Shown: positions 36,780 through 45,653 of the stretch, piece by piece
How positions within the stretch are numbered: position 1 is the first letter of the stretch
How the letters are laid out: every line of letters starts with the position of its first letter
Source of the DNA: Pseudomonas lurida
Lineage (GTDB): Bacteria; Pseudomonadota; Gammaproteobacteria; Pseudomonadales; Pseudomonadaceae
Direction of reading: 5' to 3'
DNA length: 64,000 bases
NCBI RefSeq assembly: GCF_013522705.1
Contig: NZ_JAAMRE010000007.1
Coordinates: 62,001-126,000, forward strand
Position numbers and translations under genes: made by a program
Notes under the pieces: model-generated
The model's database searches: none
Told to the model about the DNA's origin: nothing
Seen by the model: the letters and a program-made list of their open reading frames with translations, nothing else

Positions 36780-37296
36780 CCTTTCGCACACTTGCGCCTA
36801 CAACTGTCCTACTGTCCGGCCTTGCCCTACCTCAAGTTTGCAAGGTAGGACTGCTGGAGGCCGCGCATTCCGTGGCCTGTCCTACCTCCCTACCTAATAT
36901 CGCACGACGCACACATGAGCGTAGCGCGTCGCATCACGCGCCGCTGGCGCGCATGCGTTTTTTAGTTTTCTCTCTTTACACGAGAAAAAGTTAAAAGAGG
37001 TAGGGCAGTAGGGCAAGGCCCCGAATTCAGCGGGCTCCAGCTGTCCTACCTCCCTTCTGAATAGTGGGGCAGGTAGGACAGCGCCGGAGGCGCTGGAAGC
37101 CGAAATAAAGATATTCACCGACATTGCCTAGGCGTAGACCAGACATTCACCGGGTGGCATTAAAACAGGGTTGCTGCCACCGGAATCCACCTGTAAAAAG
37201 TAGTCATCTTCGATAGGTGCGACCGCGAGCAGCGGGACACACCACCACACTAGACCCGGCCATTGCGCCGGGTTTTTGCGTTTATGGGGTAGGGCG
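36780..37296. repeat. Noncoding segment with CCTACC/GGTAGG repeats
   Basis: This 517-base stretch has no supported gene. It holds at least six copies of a TCCTACC(TCCC) or GGTAGG motif in both directions: 36804-36817, 36824-36833, 36844-36851, 36877-36895, 36997-37006, 37041-37054 and 37066-37082. An A/T hairpin TTTTCTC/GAGAAAA lies at 36967-36989. Position between the replication and late genes suggests an origin or a late-control region; neither is shown. Confidence 0.6.
37255..37277 (+). terminator. Intrinsic terminator upstream of the holin gene
   Basis: CCCGGC/GCCGGG with a 6-base loop is followed by five T residues, ending 20 bases before the holin start. It would limit early transcription into the late genes unless antitermination occurs. 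Confidence 0.75.
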
Positions 37297-37641
37297 ATGA
37301 CGAACGAGCAGCAAGCGCTTATTGATATGCCGATCTGGATGGTGATCGTGCTGTCCCTGGTCGGCGGCATATCCGGCGAAGCATGGCGGGCCGACAAAGC
37401 GGGGGTAAGTGGCTGGTCCTTGATTCGCCGCTTGCTCCTTCGATCCGGGGCCTGCGTGGTCTGCGGGCTTTCCACCATGATGTTGCTGCACGCTTCGGGC
37501 ATGTCGGTCCTGGCGGCAGGGAGCATCGGATGCCTCACCGCGATGGCCGGCGCCGATGTTGCCATCGGGCTGTATGAACGCTGGGCAGCCAAGCGGTTGG
37601 GCGTGTGCGATGTGCCGCCCTCGGGCAGTGGTCAGGCATGA
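37297..37641 (+). CDS. Phage holin
   Basis: A 114-residue membrane protein with three hydrophobic segments (about 12-30, 49-68 and 74-92), of the holin type common in Pseudomonas prophages; it would form the inner-membrane lesion that starts lysis. ATG 37297 has GGTAGGGC upstream. The endolysin and spanins are about 21 kb downstream, so the lysis genes are split. Confidence 0.75.
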   Translation: MTNEQQALIDMPIWMVIVLSLVGGISGEAWRADKAGVSGWSLIRRLLLRSGACVVCGLSTMMLLHASGMSVLAAGSIGCLTAMAGADVAIGLYERWAAKRLGVCDVPPSGSGQA

Positions 37642-37650
37642 TGCGCTGGA

Positions 37651-37669
37651 GGCCACGGAATACGTGGCC
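37651..37669. repeat. Hairpin between holin and terminase
   Basis: GGCCACG/CGTGGCC with a 5-base loop. With its flanks (37646-37672) it resembles 36854-36880 at 23 of 27 positions, so the same element occurs on both sides of the holin gene. The remaining 204-base gap to the terminase has no other clear feature. Confidence 0.55.
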
Positions 37670-37845
37670 TGTAGTGGAGTGCGTCAAAATGGTGCGCCGA
37701 AAGTCGCCGGGGACCCTGACGGCATTCGAGGGACACGGGGCATGAAACCCGCGGGAAAGCGTTAGCGGCAGGGATGCCAGCTTACTGAAATTCAATCGAT
37801 TGAAATTGAAAGGTTTCATTGAAAAGCTGTTGAAAAGGAGGGCTT

Positions 37846-38451
37846 ATGACGGATTCACTGTTCCTGTCTAAAAGCGCTTTCGCGGTTCGCATCGGCAGGA
37901 CGCCGAGCTACATCACCTGGCTGAAAGACAACAATCGCCTGGTGCTGTCGCCGGATGGCAAGAAGGTCGACGTGCTGGCAACAGAAGCGCTGATCCTCGA
38001 AACCGCCGACCCCAGCAAGGCCGCTGTCGCAGCTCGACACCAAAAAGACCGGCTCCAGCGTGACGTTTACAGCCAACTGTCCCCCGTGGTCGAGCCGACT
38101 AACACGGCTGCGCCGCCGCAGCCTGCTGGCGCGAAGAGCGGGCAACCCGACTTCCAGAAGGCCCGCGCACACCGCGAGTACTACCTGGCCCAGCTGGCCG
38201 AAGCCGAGTTTCACAAGGTGCAGGGCTCGCTGGTAGAGATGAAGGCGGTCACCACCGGGGCCTACAACGCCGGACGCATGCTGCGCGATCAGTTGCTCAG
38301 CATGCCCCCGCAACTGGCGCCTGAACTGGCGGCGATGTCCGACCCTTGGGAGATTGAGCAGCACCTGACCAAGGCGCTGCGGCTGTCCCTCGAAGAGGCC
38401 GAGCGCATGTCTTCGGCTGACCTTGAACGCGATCTAATCACTACGAGTTAA
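37846..38451 (+). CDS. Terminase small subunit (Nu1-like)
   Basis: A 201-residue DNA-recognition subunit. The N-terminal winged helix-turn-helix (SKSAFAVRIGRTPSYITWLKDNNRLVL, about 8-34) and C-terminal helical region that contacts the large subunit are as in lambda Nu1 relatives. GGAGGGC lies upstream. It is 3 bases from the large subunit gene. Confidence 0.85.
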   Translation: MTDSLFLSKSAFAVRIGRTPSYITWLKDNNRLVLSPDGKKVDVLATEALILETADPSKAAVAARHQKDRLQRDVYSQLSPVVEPTNTAAPPQPAGAKSGQPDFQKARAHREYYLAQLAEAEFHKVQGSLVEMKAVTTGAYNAGRMLRDQLLSMPPQLAPELAAMSDPWEIEQHLTKALRLSLEEAERMSSADLERDLITTS

Positions 38452-38454
38452 CCC

Positions 38455-40455
38455 ATGCAGACGGAAAAACCTGACGGCGCTGAGGTGTACCGTGAGGCGT
38501 ATTTCCGTGGGCTGCGTCCAGACCCCAGCCTCTGGGTGGACGAGTGGGCCGACGAGTACATGCGCATCCCGCGTGATACAGGCGCCGCCGAGCCAGGGAA
38601 ATATCGCACCGTGCGAACGCCCTACGCGCGCGAGCCAATGCGTTGCCTGTCACCGGCTCACCCGTGCAAGCGTGTGGTCACCATGGTTGCCTCGCAGCTG
38701 ATGAAAACCCAAATCGCCTTGAACTGGATTGGCGCGTTGATCCACATGGTGCCGTCGAACATCCTCACGCTGCTGCCAAGCCTGGGTCTGGCAAAGCGGG
38801 TGTCTTCGCGTATCGGTAAGACCATCAAGGCCACCCCGGTGCTGCGCGAGCGTGTGGCGGCGAGCCGCTTGCGGGACTCGCGCAACACCATGGACACCAA
38901 GGAGTTCGAGGGCGGCTCGCTGTACGTCACCACCGCCGGCTCTGCGGCCAACTTGGCCGAGCTGTCGGCGCGTTACGTGTACGGCGATGAGATTGACCGC
39001 TGGGAAGTCGACGTAGGCGAAGAGGGCGACCCAATCGAACTGGCGGAAACGCGGGGCAGTACCTTCGGCCGCAATGCCAAGTTCTACTTCTCCAGTTCGC
39101 CGACTATCAAGGGCGCCTCGCGCATTGACGATCTGTTCGAGGGCAGCGACCAGCGTTACTACTACGTGCCGTGTCCGACCTGCGGGCACATGCAAACCCT
39201 AGAGTGGGAGCGGCTGCATTACTCCCAGGACTTCAGCGTTGTGCATTACGAGTGCGCCGGGCCTGACTGCGACGTGCTGATCGAGGAGCACCACAAGGGC
39301 GACATGCTTGCCCGTGGTGAGTGGCGCGCCCATGCCAAGGGCGATGGCGAGACGGTCGGCTTCCACCTCAACGCGCTGTACTCACCGTTGGGTTGGACGG
39401 GCTGGAAGTCGCTCGCGAAGCAATTCGAGAAGGCGAAAAAAGCCCAGGCCAAAGGCGACCTTGAGCCCATGCAGGTGTTCTACAACACCCGTCTGGCTAA
39501 GGTGTGGGACAGCGCGCAAGAGCAGACCAAGGCATCGGTGCTGATCGAGCGCGCACGGCGGGAAGGGTTCTCCCTCGGTGCGATGCCCGCCGCCGTGATG
39601 ATGATTACGGGCGCTGTCGACGTGCAGGCTGATCGCCTGGAATTCATGGCAATGGGCTGGGGCGTCGGCATGGAGCGCTGGGTCATAGATCACCGTGTGA
39701 TCGCGGGCGACCCCTCGGACGAACGCACCTGGGCTGTACTGGATGAACTACTGAAAGAGCGGTACCGGCATCCCTGTGGTGTTGGCCTGGGCATTCTCGC
39801 GGTTGCCGTCGACTCGGGTGGTCACCACACCGACGAGGTTTACCAGTTCTGCCGCGTGCGGCGCTGGCGCAACATCTTCGCCATCAAGGGCGCGAGCAAG
39901 CCCGGTAAGCCGGTGATCGCTCAGCGGCCGTCCATGGTGGATGTGACCTGGAAGGGCCAGACCGAACGCGGCGGTGCCGAGCTGTGGTTTGTCGGTACCG
40001 ACACCGCAAAGGACTGGATCTACAACCGCTACCCGTTCGAGTCCGGCCCAGGTGCGCTGCACTTTGCCAACGACCTGCCGGACGAGTTCTTCGCCCAGTG
40101 CGTGGCCGAGCGCAAGGTCGCCAAGTACGTGCGGGGTCACAAGCGCATCGAGTGGATCAAGGGCAAGGCCGAGCGCAACGAAGCCCTCGACCTGATGGTG
40201 TATTGCCTGGCGATGGCGCATTACCTCGGCATCAACCGGTATCAGGAACACGACTGGGACCGGGTACGGAACTCGCTGGCCCAGGCCGGTTTGTTTGATG
40301 AAAAGGTGGTCGCCGCCGAACGTATCACGGTCGCCGAGCAGGCTCCCGCGAAACCGCAAGTGGCGCCGCAACCCGTTGCCCCGGTCGCCCAACCGCGACC
40401 CGCTGCACCCCCACAACGCCGCAGCTCCACCAGCGGTTACCTGAAGAGACGCTGA
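38455..40455 (+). CDS. Terminase large subunit (GpA-like)
   Basis: A 666-residue packaging motor of the lambda GpA family. The ATPase region has a deviant Walker A (MVASQLMKTQ, near 78) and ARYVYGDEIDRW as Walker B; a zinc-binding CPTCGHM and CAGPDC lie near 240-265, and the nuclease domain is in the C-terminal half. A Pro/Ala-rich tail (about 620-655) ends the protein. Such terminases usually cut at cos sites. Confidence 0.93.
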   Translation: MQTEKPDGAEVYREAYFRGLRPDPSLWVDEWADEYMRIPRDTGAAEPGKYRTVRTPYAREPMRCLSPAHPCKRVVTMVASQLMKTQIALNWIGALIHMVPSNILTLLPSLGLAKRVSSRIGKTIKATPVLRERVAASRLRDSRNTMDTKEFEGGSLYVTTAGSAANLAELSARYVYGDEIDRWEVDVGEEGDPIELAETRGSTFGRNAKFYFSSSPTIKGASRIDDLFEGSDQRYYYVPCPTCGHMQTLEWERLHYSQDFSVVHYECAGPDCDVLIEEHHKGDMLARGEWRAHAKGDGETVGFHLNALYSPLGWTGWKSLAKQFEKAKKAQAKGDLEPMQVFYNTRLAKVWDSAQEQTKASVLIERARREGFSLGAMPAAVMMITGAVDVQADRLEFMAMGWGVGMERWVIDHRVIAGDPSDERTWAVLDELLKERYRHPCGVGLGILAVAVDSGGHHTDEVYQFCRVRRWRNIFAIKGASKPGKPVIAQRPSMVDVTWKGQTERGGAELWFVGTDTAKDWIYNRYPFESGPGALHFANDLPDEFFAQCVAERKVAKYVRGHKRIEWIKGKAERNEALDLMVYCLAMAHYLGINRYQEHDWDRVRNSLAQAGLFDEKVVAAERITVAEQAPAKPQVAPQPVAPVAQPRPAAPPQRRSSTSGYLKRR

Positions 40456-40456
40456 T

Positions 40457-40663
40457 ATGTCGTTTACTCCGAAGCACCTCGAAGCCATCGAGCGCGCCAT
40501 TGCACGCGGTGAAAAGACCGTGCGCTACAGCGACCGCACGGTGGAATACCGTTCCATCGACGAACTGCTCAAGGCCCGCGACGAGATCCGCACGTCGTTG
40601 ACCAACGCCGCCGGGCCGCGCTCACGCGTGGTTCGGCTCATGCATGGAGGCAAAGGACTCTAA
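40457..40663 (+). CDS. Head-completion protein gpW-like
   Basis: A 68-residue protein of the lambda gpW family, recognised by FTPKHLEAIERAIARGEKTVRYSDRTVEYRS-type start. It stabilises packaged DNA and forms part of the head-tail connector. Its stop overlaps the portal start by one base. Confidence 0.85.
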   Translation: MSFTPKHLEAIERAIARGEKTVRYSDRTVEYRSIDELLKARDEIRTSLTNAAGPRSRVVRLMHGGKGL

Positions 40664-42144
40664 TGGCACGACACTATCCGACGCTGACCCGTAATGGATT
40701 CTTGCTGCCGTCGAACATCAAGGCCAGTTACGAAGGCGCGGGTGAGGGCCGACGCTCGGCCAGTTGGGAAGCCACCGACAACGGCATCAACAGCATCAAC
40801 ACCCCAGCCCTGCGTAACCTGCGGGCGCGTTCACGGGCGGCGGTGCGCAACGATCCGTACGCCTTCAATGTCATCGACAAGCGCGTCAGCAACCTGATCG
40901 GCACCGGCATCACCCCCAGGCCGACCACGGATGACGCGGAACTGCGCAAACTCCAGCAGCAATTGTGGGACGACTGGGTTGACGAAGCGGACGCCGATGA
41001 ACTGACCGACTTCTACGGCATGCAGTCCCTGGTGGCGCGCACGGTTGAAACGGCCGGTGAGTGCTTTGTGCGGTTGCGGCCGCGCAGCCTCAGTGAGGGG
41101 TTGGCGGTGCCGCTACAACTGCAGGCGCTGGCCCCTGAGTTTGTCCCACATGACAAATTCGAGACAGCCAAAAACGGCAACGTCATCCGCGCCGGAATCG
41201 AGTTCAATCCGGCCGGCAAGCGTGTGGCGTACTGGATGTACTTGTCGCACCCACGCGATTCGTCGTCGTTAAACGTCGGTTACAACCAGCTGGTGCGTGT
41301 ACCGGCGACACAGGTGCTGCACATCTTCGAACCGATGGAGCCTGGACAACTGCGCGGCGTGCCGCGTCTGGCGCCGGTACTGAAACGCCTGCGCAGCCTG
41401 GACAACTACGATGACGCGGTGTTGTTCCGCCAGGAGGTGGCGAACCTGTTTGCCGGCTTCATCAAGCGCCCTGCAGCTGAGGCCGGGCCGCAAGCGCGCA
41501 ACCCGATGACAGGAGAACTGCTAGTCACCGACCGCGACGGCTTCACACCGATGGTGGCCCTGGAGCCCGGCACCATGCAGGAGCTGGCACCAGGTGAAGA
41601 GGTCGAGTTCTCCAAACCACCGGACGCCGGCAACAACTACCCCGACTTCATGCGGCAACAGCTGATGGCTGCGGCGGCGGGTTCGGGAACGCCTTACGAG
41701 ATCCTTACCGGCGACATGCGCGAGGTCAACGATCGAGCGCTGCGGGTGGTGCTCAACGAGTTCCGGCGGCGCCTGGAGCAACTGCAATTCGGCGTGTACG
41801 TGCATCAGCTGTGTCGCCCGGTGCGAGCAGCATGGATGGACATGGCGGTGCTGTCCGGTGCCCTGGTGCTGGAGGACTACGCCCAACGGCGGCGCGAATA
41901 CCTGCGCACACGCTGGGTGCCACAAGGCTGGGCCTACATTCAGCCGGTGCAGGACGTCCAGGCGCGGCGGATGGAAGTGCAGGCAGGCTTCGGTTCACGC
42001 AGCGAGATGTGTCTGCGCAACGGCTACGACGCGGAAACCATCGACGCGGAAAACGCGGCCGACCTCGCCAGGTCCACCGATCTGGGCCTCAACTACACCA
42101 CGCTTGATGCCATCGAGCCGATTGATGACAAGGAACAACCATGA
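40663..42144 (+). CDS. Portal protein (lambda GpB family)
   Basis: A 493-residue portal that forms the dodecameric DNA gate of the head. Characteristic features are the early ALRNLRARSRAAVRNDPYAFNVID, IEFNPAGKRVAYWMY and PYEILTGDMREVNDRALRVVLNEFRR. It overlaps the protease gene by 4 bases (ATGA). Confidence 0.93.
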   Translation: MARHYPTLTRNGFLLPSNIKASYEGAGEGRRSASWEATDNGINSINTPALRNLRARSRAAVRNDPYAFNVIDKRVSNLIGTGITPRPTTDDAELRKLQQQLWDDWVDEADADELTDFYGMQSLVARTVETAGECFVRLRPRSLSEGLAVPLQLQALAPEFVPHDKFETAKNGNVIRAGIEFNPAGKRVAYWMYLSHPRDSSSLNVGYNQLVRVPATQVLHIFEPMEPGQLRGVPRLAPVLKRLRSLDNYDDAVLFRQEVANLFAGFIKRPAAEAGPQARNPMTGELLVTDRDGFTPMVALEPGTMQELAPGEEVEFSKPPDAGNNYPDFMRQQLMAAAAGSGTPYEILTGDMREVNDRALRVVLNEFRRRLEQLQFGVYVHQLCRPVRAAWMDMAVLSGALVLEDYAQRRREYLRTRWVPQGWAYIQPVQDVQARRMEVQAGFGSRSEMCLRNGYDAETIDAENAADLARSTDLGLNYTTLDAIEPIDDKEQP

Positions 42145-43280
42145 GTAAAAAAGCGATCCCGCGCATTTATGACAAGGCTGGCAAGCAGGTAAAAGTCGCG
42201 GATAAAAGTTGGTACACCTTCCAGGCCAGCGGCGAAGCCGAGCAACAGACCATTGAGGTCTTTGTATACGGCGAGATCGGCACTTGGGGTGTCAGCGCTA
42301 ATCAGTTTGTTCAGGACCTGCGGGCTATGGATGACGGCGCTTCCCCGGTCGTTGTGGCGTTCAACAGCATCGGCGGCGACCTGTTCGACGGCCTGGCTAT
42401 TCACAACGCACTGTCGCGCTTGGGCGAACGCTGTACCGGGCGCATTGATGCGCTGGCGGCCAGCGCGGCCAGTGTCGCCGTATGTGGCGCACACCGGGTG
42501 GTCATCGCGGCCAATGCCATGCTGATGATTCATAACCCTTACACCTTTACTGGCGGTGATGCCGAGGACTTCCGGCGTGTCGCCGACGTGCTGGACCAGA
42601 CACTGGAAGCGATCATTGCGGCCTACAAGTCCAAAGCGCCTGACATCGACGAGGCAGAGCTGCGGCGCATGGTCAACGCCGAAACGTGGCTTACCGCCAA
42701 CGAAGCAGTGGCCTGGGGCTTGGCCGATGTAGTGGGCGACGGGCTGAAAGTGAAAGCCTGCCTCGGGCAGGGCAGCGTGTTGCAGCGCTTCCAGAACGCC
42801 CCGGCTGAATTGCTGGCTCAGTTGGACGAAGAGCCGAATGTCGAGCCGACTGATCCCGTAAACCTTCCGGATCCAGCTCCCGTACTGGACGCGGCCGGAT
42901 TGGCGTTGATGGTCACCAAGGGTTGTGCAGCGGCAGGCATCAGCAATTTGGTAGAGCCGTTGCTTGCCACCACCAAACTGGAAAGCGAAGCGGTAGTCAC
43001 AGCGGCGCTGACCAGGGCAAAAGCGCTGCACGGTCTCTGTGTTGCGGCACGATTGCCAGAACTGACTGGCGAGTTCATCACTGCCGGCCTGGATGAGAGC
43101 GCTGTCAGGGCGCGCCTGTTCGACAAGCTGGTGAGCAGCGGCGGTGGCTTTGAAATCAACAACAGTCTGCCTCTGGACGACGATCCTGAATTCAAGGTCA
43201 AGGCAAAGCAGGTCGACACCCATGCAATCTGGTCCAGCCGTCAGGCGGTTCAGAACGGAACGAAAGGAGTAAGAGCATGA
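42141..43280 (+). CDS. Head maturation protease, ClpP-like (GpC analogue)
   Basis: A 379-residue ClpP-type serine protease fused to a C-terminal region that could serve as scaffold. Catalytic Ser is in DALAASAASVAVCG (near 112), His in LMIHNPYTF (near 133) and an Asp follows. The last 150 residues, with a Pro/Glu linker near 232-252, fit a cleavable scaffold, as in lambda C/Nu3. It overlaps both neighbours by 4 bases. Confidence 0.9.
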   Translation: MSKKAIPRIYDKAGKQVKVADKSWYTFQASGEAEQQTIEVFVYGEIGTWGVSANQFVQDLRAMDDGASPVVVAFNSIGGDLFDGLAIHNALSRLGERCTGRIDALAASAASVAVCGAHRVVIAANAMLMIHNPYTFTGGDAEDFRRVADVLDQTLEAIIAAYKSKAPDIDEAELRRMVNAETWLTANEAVAWGLADVVGDGLKVKACLGQGSVLQRFQNAPAELLAQLDEEPNVEPTDPVNLPDPAPVLDAAGLALMVTKGCAAAGISNLVEPLLATTKLESEAVVTAALTRAKALHGLCVAARLPELTGEFITAGLDESAVRARLFDKLVSSGGGFEINNSLPLDDDPEFKVKAKQVDTHAIWSSRQAVQNGTKGVRA

Positions 43281-43615
43281 AAATTGAATCGATGCACGCG
43301 GGCGAGTTTCTGCTGTCCGAAGGCGCCGGAAACATTTCCCGCGAAGCGATCAACGTAGCGGCCGGCCCAGCTCTGGAACCGGGCCAGATCCTCGGCCTGG
43401 TCACTGCCACTGGTGAGTTCGCGCCGTATCACGCGACTGCCGAGGACGGCACTGAAAACGCCGTGGCGATCCTCTACGGGCCGCTGAGTGAATCCGACGT
43501 GGTGCGGCGCGGCCGCGCCATCGTGCGGCTGGCTGAGGTCAGCGAAGCGCATTTGACCGGCCTTGACCCTGCCGCCGAAAAAGCCCTGAACATCCAGCAC
43601 GTGATCGTGCGCTAA
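43277..43615 (+). CDS. Head decoration protein (gpD-like)
   Basis: A 112-residue capsid-stabilising protein with the gpD pattern EFLLSEGAGNISREAINVAAGPALEPGQILGLVT. It would sit on the outside of the expanded head. A terminator-like hairpin separates it from the capsid gene. Confidence 0.88.
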   Translation: MKIESMHAGEFLLSEGAGNISREAINVAAGPALEPGQILGLVTATGEFAPYHATAEDGTENAVAILYGPLSESDVVRRGRAIVRLAEVSEAHLTGLDPAAEKALNIQHVIVR

Positions 43616-43635
43616 GACGCTTATCCCATTTATCC

Positions 43636-43658
43636 ATCCCGCCGAGTGCGGGATTTTT
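43636..43658 (+). terminator. Terminator-like hairpin before the capsid gene
   Basis: ATCCCGC/GCGGGAT with a 5-base loop runs into five T residues, 20 bases before the capsid start. One of a series of such hairpins inside the late operon. Confidence 0.65.
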
Positions 43659-43678
43659 CGTTTCTGGAGTGTACCCCC

Positions 43679-44674
43679 ATGGCCGATATCGCCATTTTTG
43701 AAGACGATGCGTTCAGCGTTTCCTCGTTGACTGCCGCAATCAATGAGCAGGAATACCTGCCGGGCCGCATCAGCAGCCTTGGCCTTTTCCGCGAAGAGGG
43801 CATCAGCACGCTGACCGTGCAGATCGAGAAAGACGGCGACACCCTGGCCCTGGTGCCATCGGGTGAACGTGGTACTTCTGGCTTGGTGGTCGGTGCGACT
43901 AAGCGTCAGTTGATCCCGTTCAACACCGTGCATCTGCCGGAGCGCTTCACCATCAAGGCCGATGAGATCCAAGGCATTCGAGCCTTCGGTACCCGCAGCG
44001 AACTGCAGGCCGTGCAGGATGTAGTCAACAAGCGCCTCGCAAAGGCCCGCAGACAGCTTGATGCCACCCACGAATTCCAGCGCATGGGCGCGTTGAACGG
44101 ACAGGTGCTGGACGCCGATGGCAAGACAGTCCTGTTGGATATTTATAAATCCTTCGGCGTTAATCGCCAGAAGCTGCCGATGGGCTTGAACAGTCCAGAT
44201 ACCGAGCTGCGGGTCAAATGCGGCGAAGCGCTGGATATGCAGGAGGAAGCCCTCGGCAGCGTCACCAGTAGCGGCTCCCGCGCTTTGTGCGGTAAGAACT
44301 TCTGGAACAAGCTGATCGTCCACAACTCGGTCAAAGAGACTTACCTCAACACCATGCAGGCCGCGTCTCTACGTGGTGATGCCCGTGAAGCCTTTGAGTT
44401 CGGAGGGATCGTCTGGGAGCGTTATCGCGGCAAGGTTGCCGGCGTTGCGTTCGTCCACGACGACAAGGCACTTTTGGTCCCCGAGGGCGTCCCTGACCTG
44501 TACATCTCGTCCTTCGCACCGGCCGACTACATGGAAACTGTCAACACCCAGGGCATCCCGTACTACAGCAAGATCGAGCCGCTGCCTTTCAACAAGGGTG
44601 TCGCCGGGGAAGCCCAGTCCAACCCGCTGCACCTGTGCACGCGGCCTCGCGCGCAGATCCTGCTGGAGATGTGA
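43679..44674 (+). CDS. Major capsid protein (gpE family)
   Basis: A 331-residue HK97-fold coat protein of the lambda gpE family; the start MADIAIFEDDAFSVSSLTAAIN, the E-loop region near 55-75 and the C-terminal NPLHLCTRPRAQILLEM are typical. ATG 43679 has TGGAG upstream; an earlier in-frame codon at 43646 lies in the hairpin. It should be the most abundant head protein. Confidence 0.93.
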   Translation: MADIAIFEDDAFSVSSLTAAINEQEYLPGRISSLGLFREEGISTLTVQIEKDGDTLALVPSGERGTSGLVVGATKRQLIPFNTVHLPERFTIKADEIQGIRAFGTRSELQAVQDVVNKRLAKARRQLDATHEFQRMGALNGQVLDADGKTVLLDIYKSFGVNRQKLPMGLNSPDTELRVKCGEALDMQEEALGSVTSSGSRALCGKNFWNKLIVHNSVKETYLNTMQAASLRGDAREAFEFGGIVWERYRGKVAGVAFVHDDKALLVPEGVPDLYISSFAPADYMETVNTQGIPYYSKIEPLPFNKGVAGEAQSNPLHLCTRPRAQILLEM

Positions 44675-44676
44675 TC

Positions 44677-44997
44677 GTGGCCTTCCGCGATCTGATTGAC
44701 GACATCGACGAAGTGGTCTTCGAAACACTGGGCGATAGCGCACGGATCGAGGGCCGGGGAGAGCCGGTGCTTGGTATGTTTGCCGCGCCCTGGTTGCAGC
44801 CGAAGCTCGGCAAGCTCAATACCGGCTTGCGTGAGCCTCGGTTTGAGATCCGCGTCAGTGATTCGGAAGGCTTGAAACGCGGGCTTCTGGTCAGCATCGA
44901 CTTACCCGCTCTGGACGGCGGCGGCGATTACGACTTGCTGCAGCTGGAGCCGAGCGGCGACGGTCTGGTCGCCTTGATCCTGAGGTTGCGCCCATGA
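44677..44997 (+). CDS. Head-tail attachment protein (FII-like)
   Basis: A 106-residue connector protein matching the lambda FII attachment family, starting AFRDLIDDIDEVVFETLGD. GTG 44677 has GGAGATG upstream and lies 2 bases after the capsid stop. The order E-FII-Z is as in lambda-type heads. Confidence 0.8.
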   Translation: MAFRDLIDDIDEVVFETLGDSARIEGRGEPVLGMFAAPWLQPKLGKLNTGLREPRFEIRVSDSEGLKRGLLVSIDLPALDGGGDYDLLQLEPSGDGLVALILRLRP

Positions 44998-45653
44998 GCA
45001 TCGGTAGCTACGTCAAACCCTCGGCCGGCGGCGGGATGATCTCTATCCAGTCGTCAGCCGCAGACCTGCAGGCTTTTCAGGACTTTGCCAAGTTGGTGCC
45101 CAAGGCAGCCGCTACGGCGCACCGACGCGCGATCAACAAGACGTTGGGCTGGTTGCGTACGCATATTGCCCGTGCAGTCAGCAGACAGGAGCGCATCGCT
45201 GTCGCGGCGGTGCGTCAACGGTTGCGCAGCTACCCGGTGTCCGGCGGGGCATCGAGCGGCAAGCTGTGGTTTGGTTTGAATGCCATCGAGTCCAGCCGGA
45301 TCGGCCGGGCGCGGCAAACCGGCAGCGGTGTGTCGGTTGCGGGACGGCGTTACCAAGGTGCATTTCTCAAGAAGGTCTACGGCAACAAGCCAGACATTTG
45401 GATTCGCACTGCGAGCAAGCACTTCAATGCTGATGACTATCCAGACAGCACGGTGTCACCTGGTCGCGGTGCAAGTTCTGGATGGGTCGCGGAGCATGGC
45501 AATCGTTTCCCGTTAGCCAAAGCCAAGGTGTCTCTGGAACAGGCTCGTCCGCATTTTGAGAGCTGGGTACAAAAGGCGGATGAACGCTTGCTGGAGATCC
45601 TGAAGCAAGAGCTCAACTTCGAACTGCAGAAATACTTGAAGAGGATCGGGTGA
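44994..45653 (+). CDS. Minor tail protein Z-like
   Basis: A 219-residue protein of the prophage minor tail protein Z family (ARAVSRQERIAVAAVRQRL near 58-76 and AGRRYQGAFLKKVYG). It is thought to act at the head-tail junction. It overlaps both neighbours. Confidence 0.82.
   Translation: MSIGSYVKPSAGGGMISIQSSAADLQAFQDFAKLVPKAAATAHRRAINKTLGWLRTHIARAVSRQERIAVAAVRQRLRSYPVSGGASSGKLWFGLNAIESSRIGRARQTGSGVSVAGRRYQGAFLKKVYGNKPDIWIRTASKHFNADDYPDSTVSPGRGASSGWVAEHGNRFPLAKAKVSLEQARPHFESWVQKADERLLEILKQELNFELQKYLKRIG

Noticed and set aside
36776..36994. 73-codon plus-strand frame starting GTG at the end of the late-regulator gene
   Set aside because: It reads through the CCTACC repeats, has no family resemblance, and the repeats run in both directions as noncoding iterons would.
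37128..37592. 154-codon minus-strand frame
   Set aside because: Antisense to the holin gene; no ribosome site.
42093..44323. Two long minus-strand frames (42093-43223 and 43250-44323)
   Set aside because: Antisense to the head protease, decoration and capsid genes, which are firmly identified.
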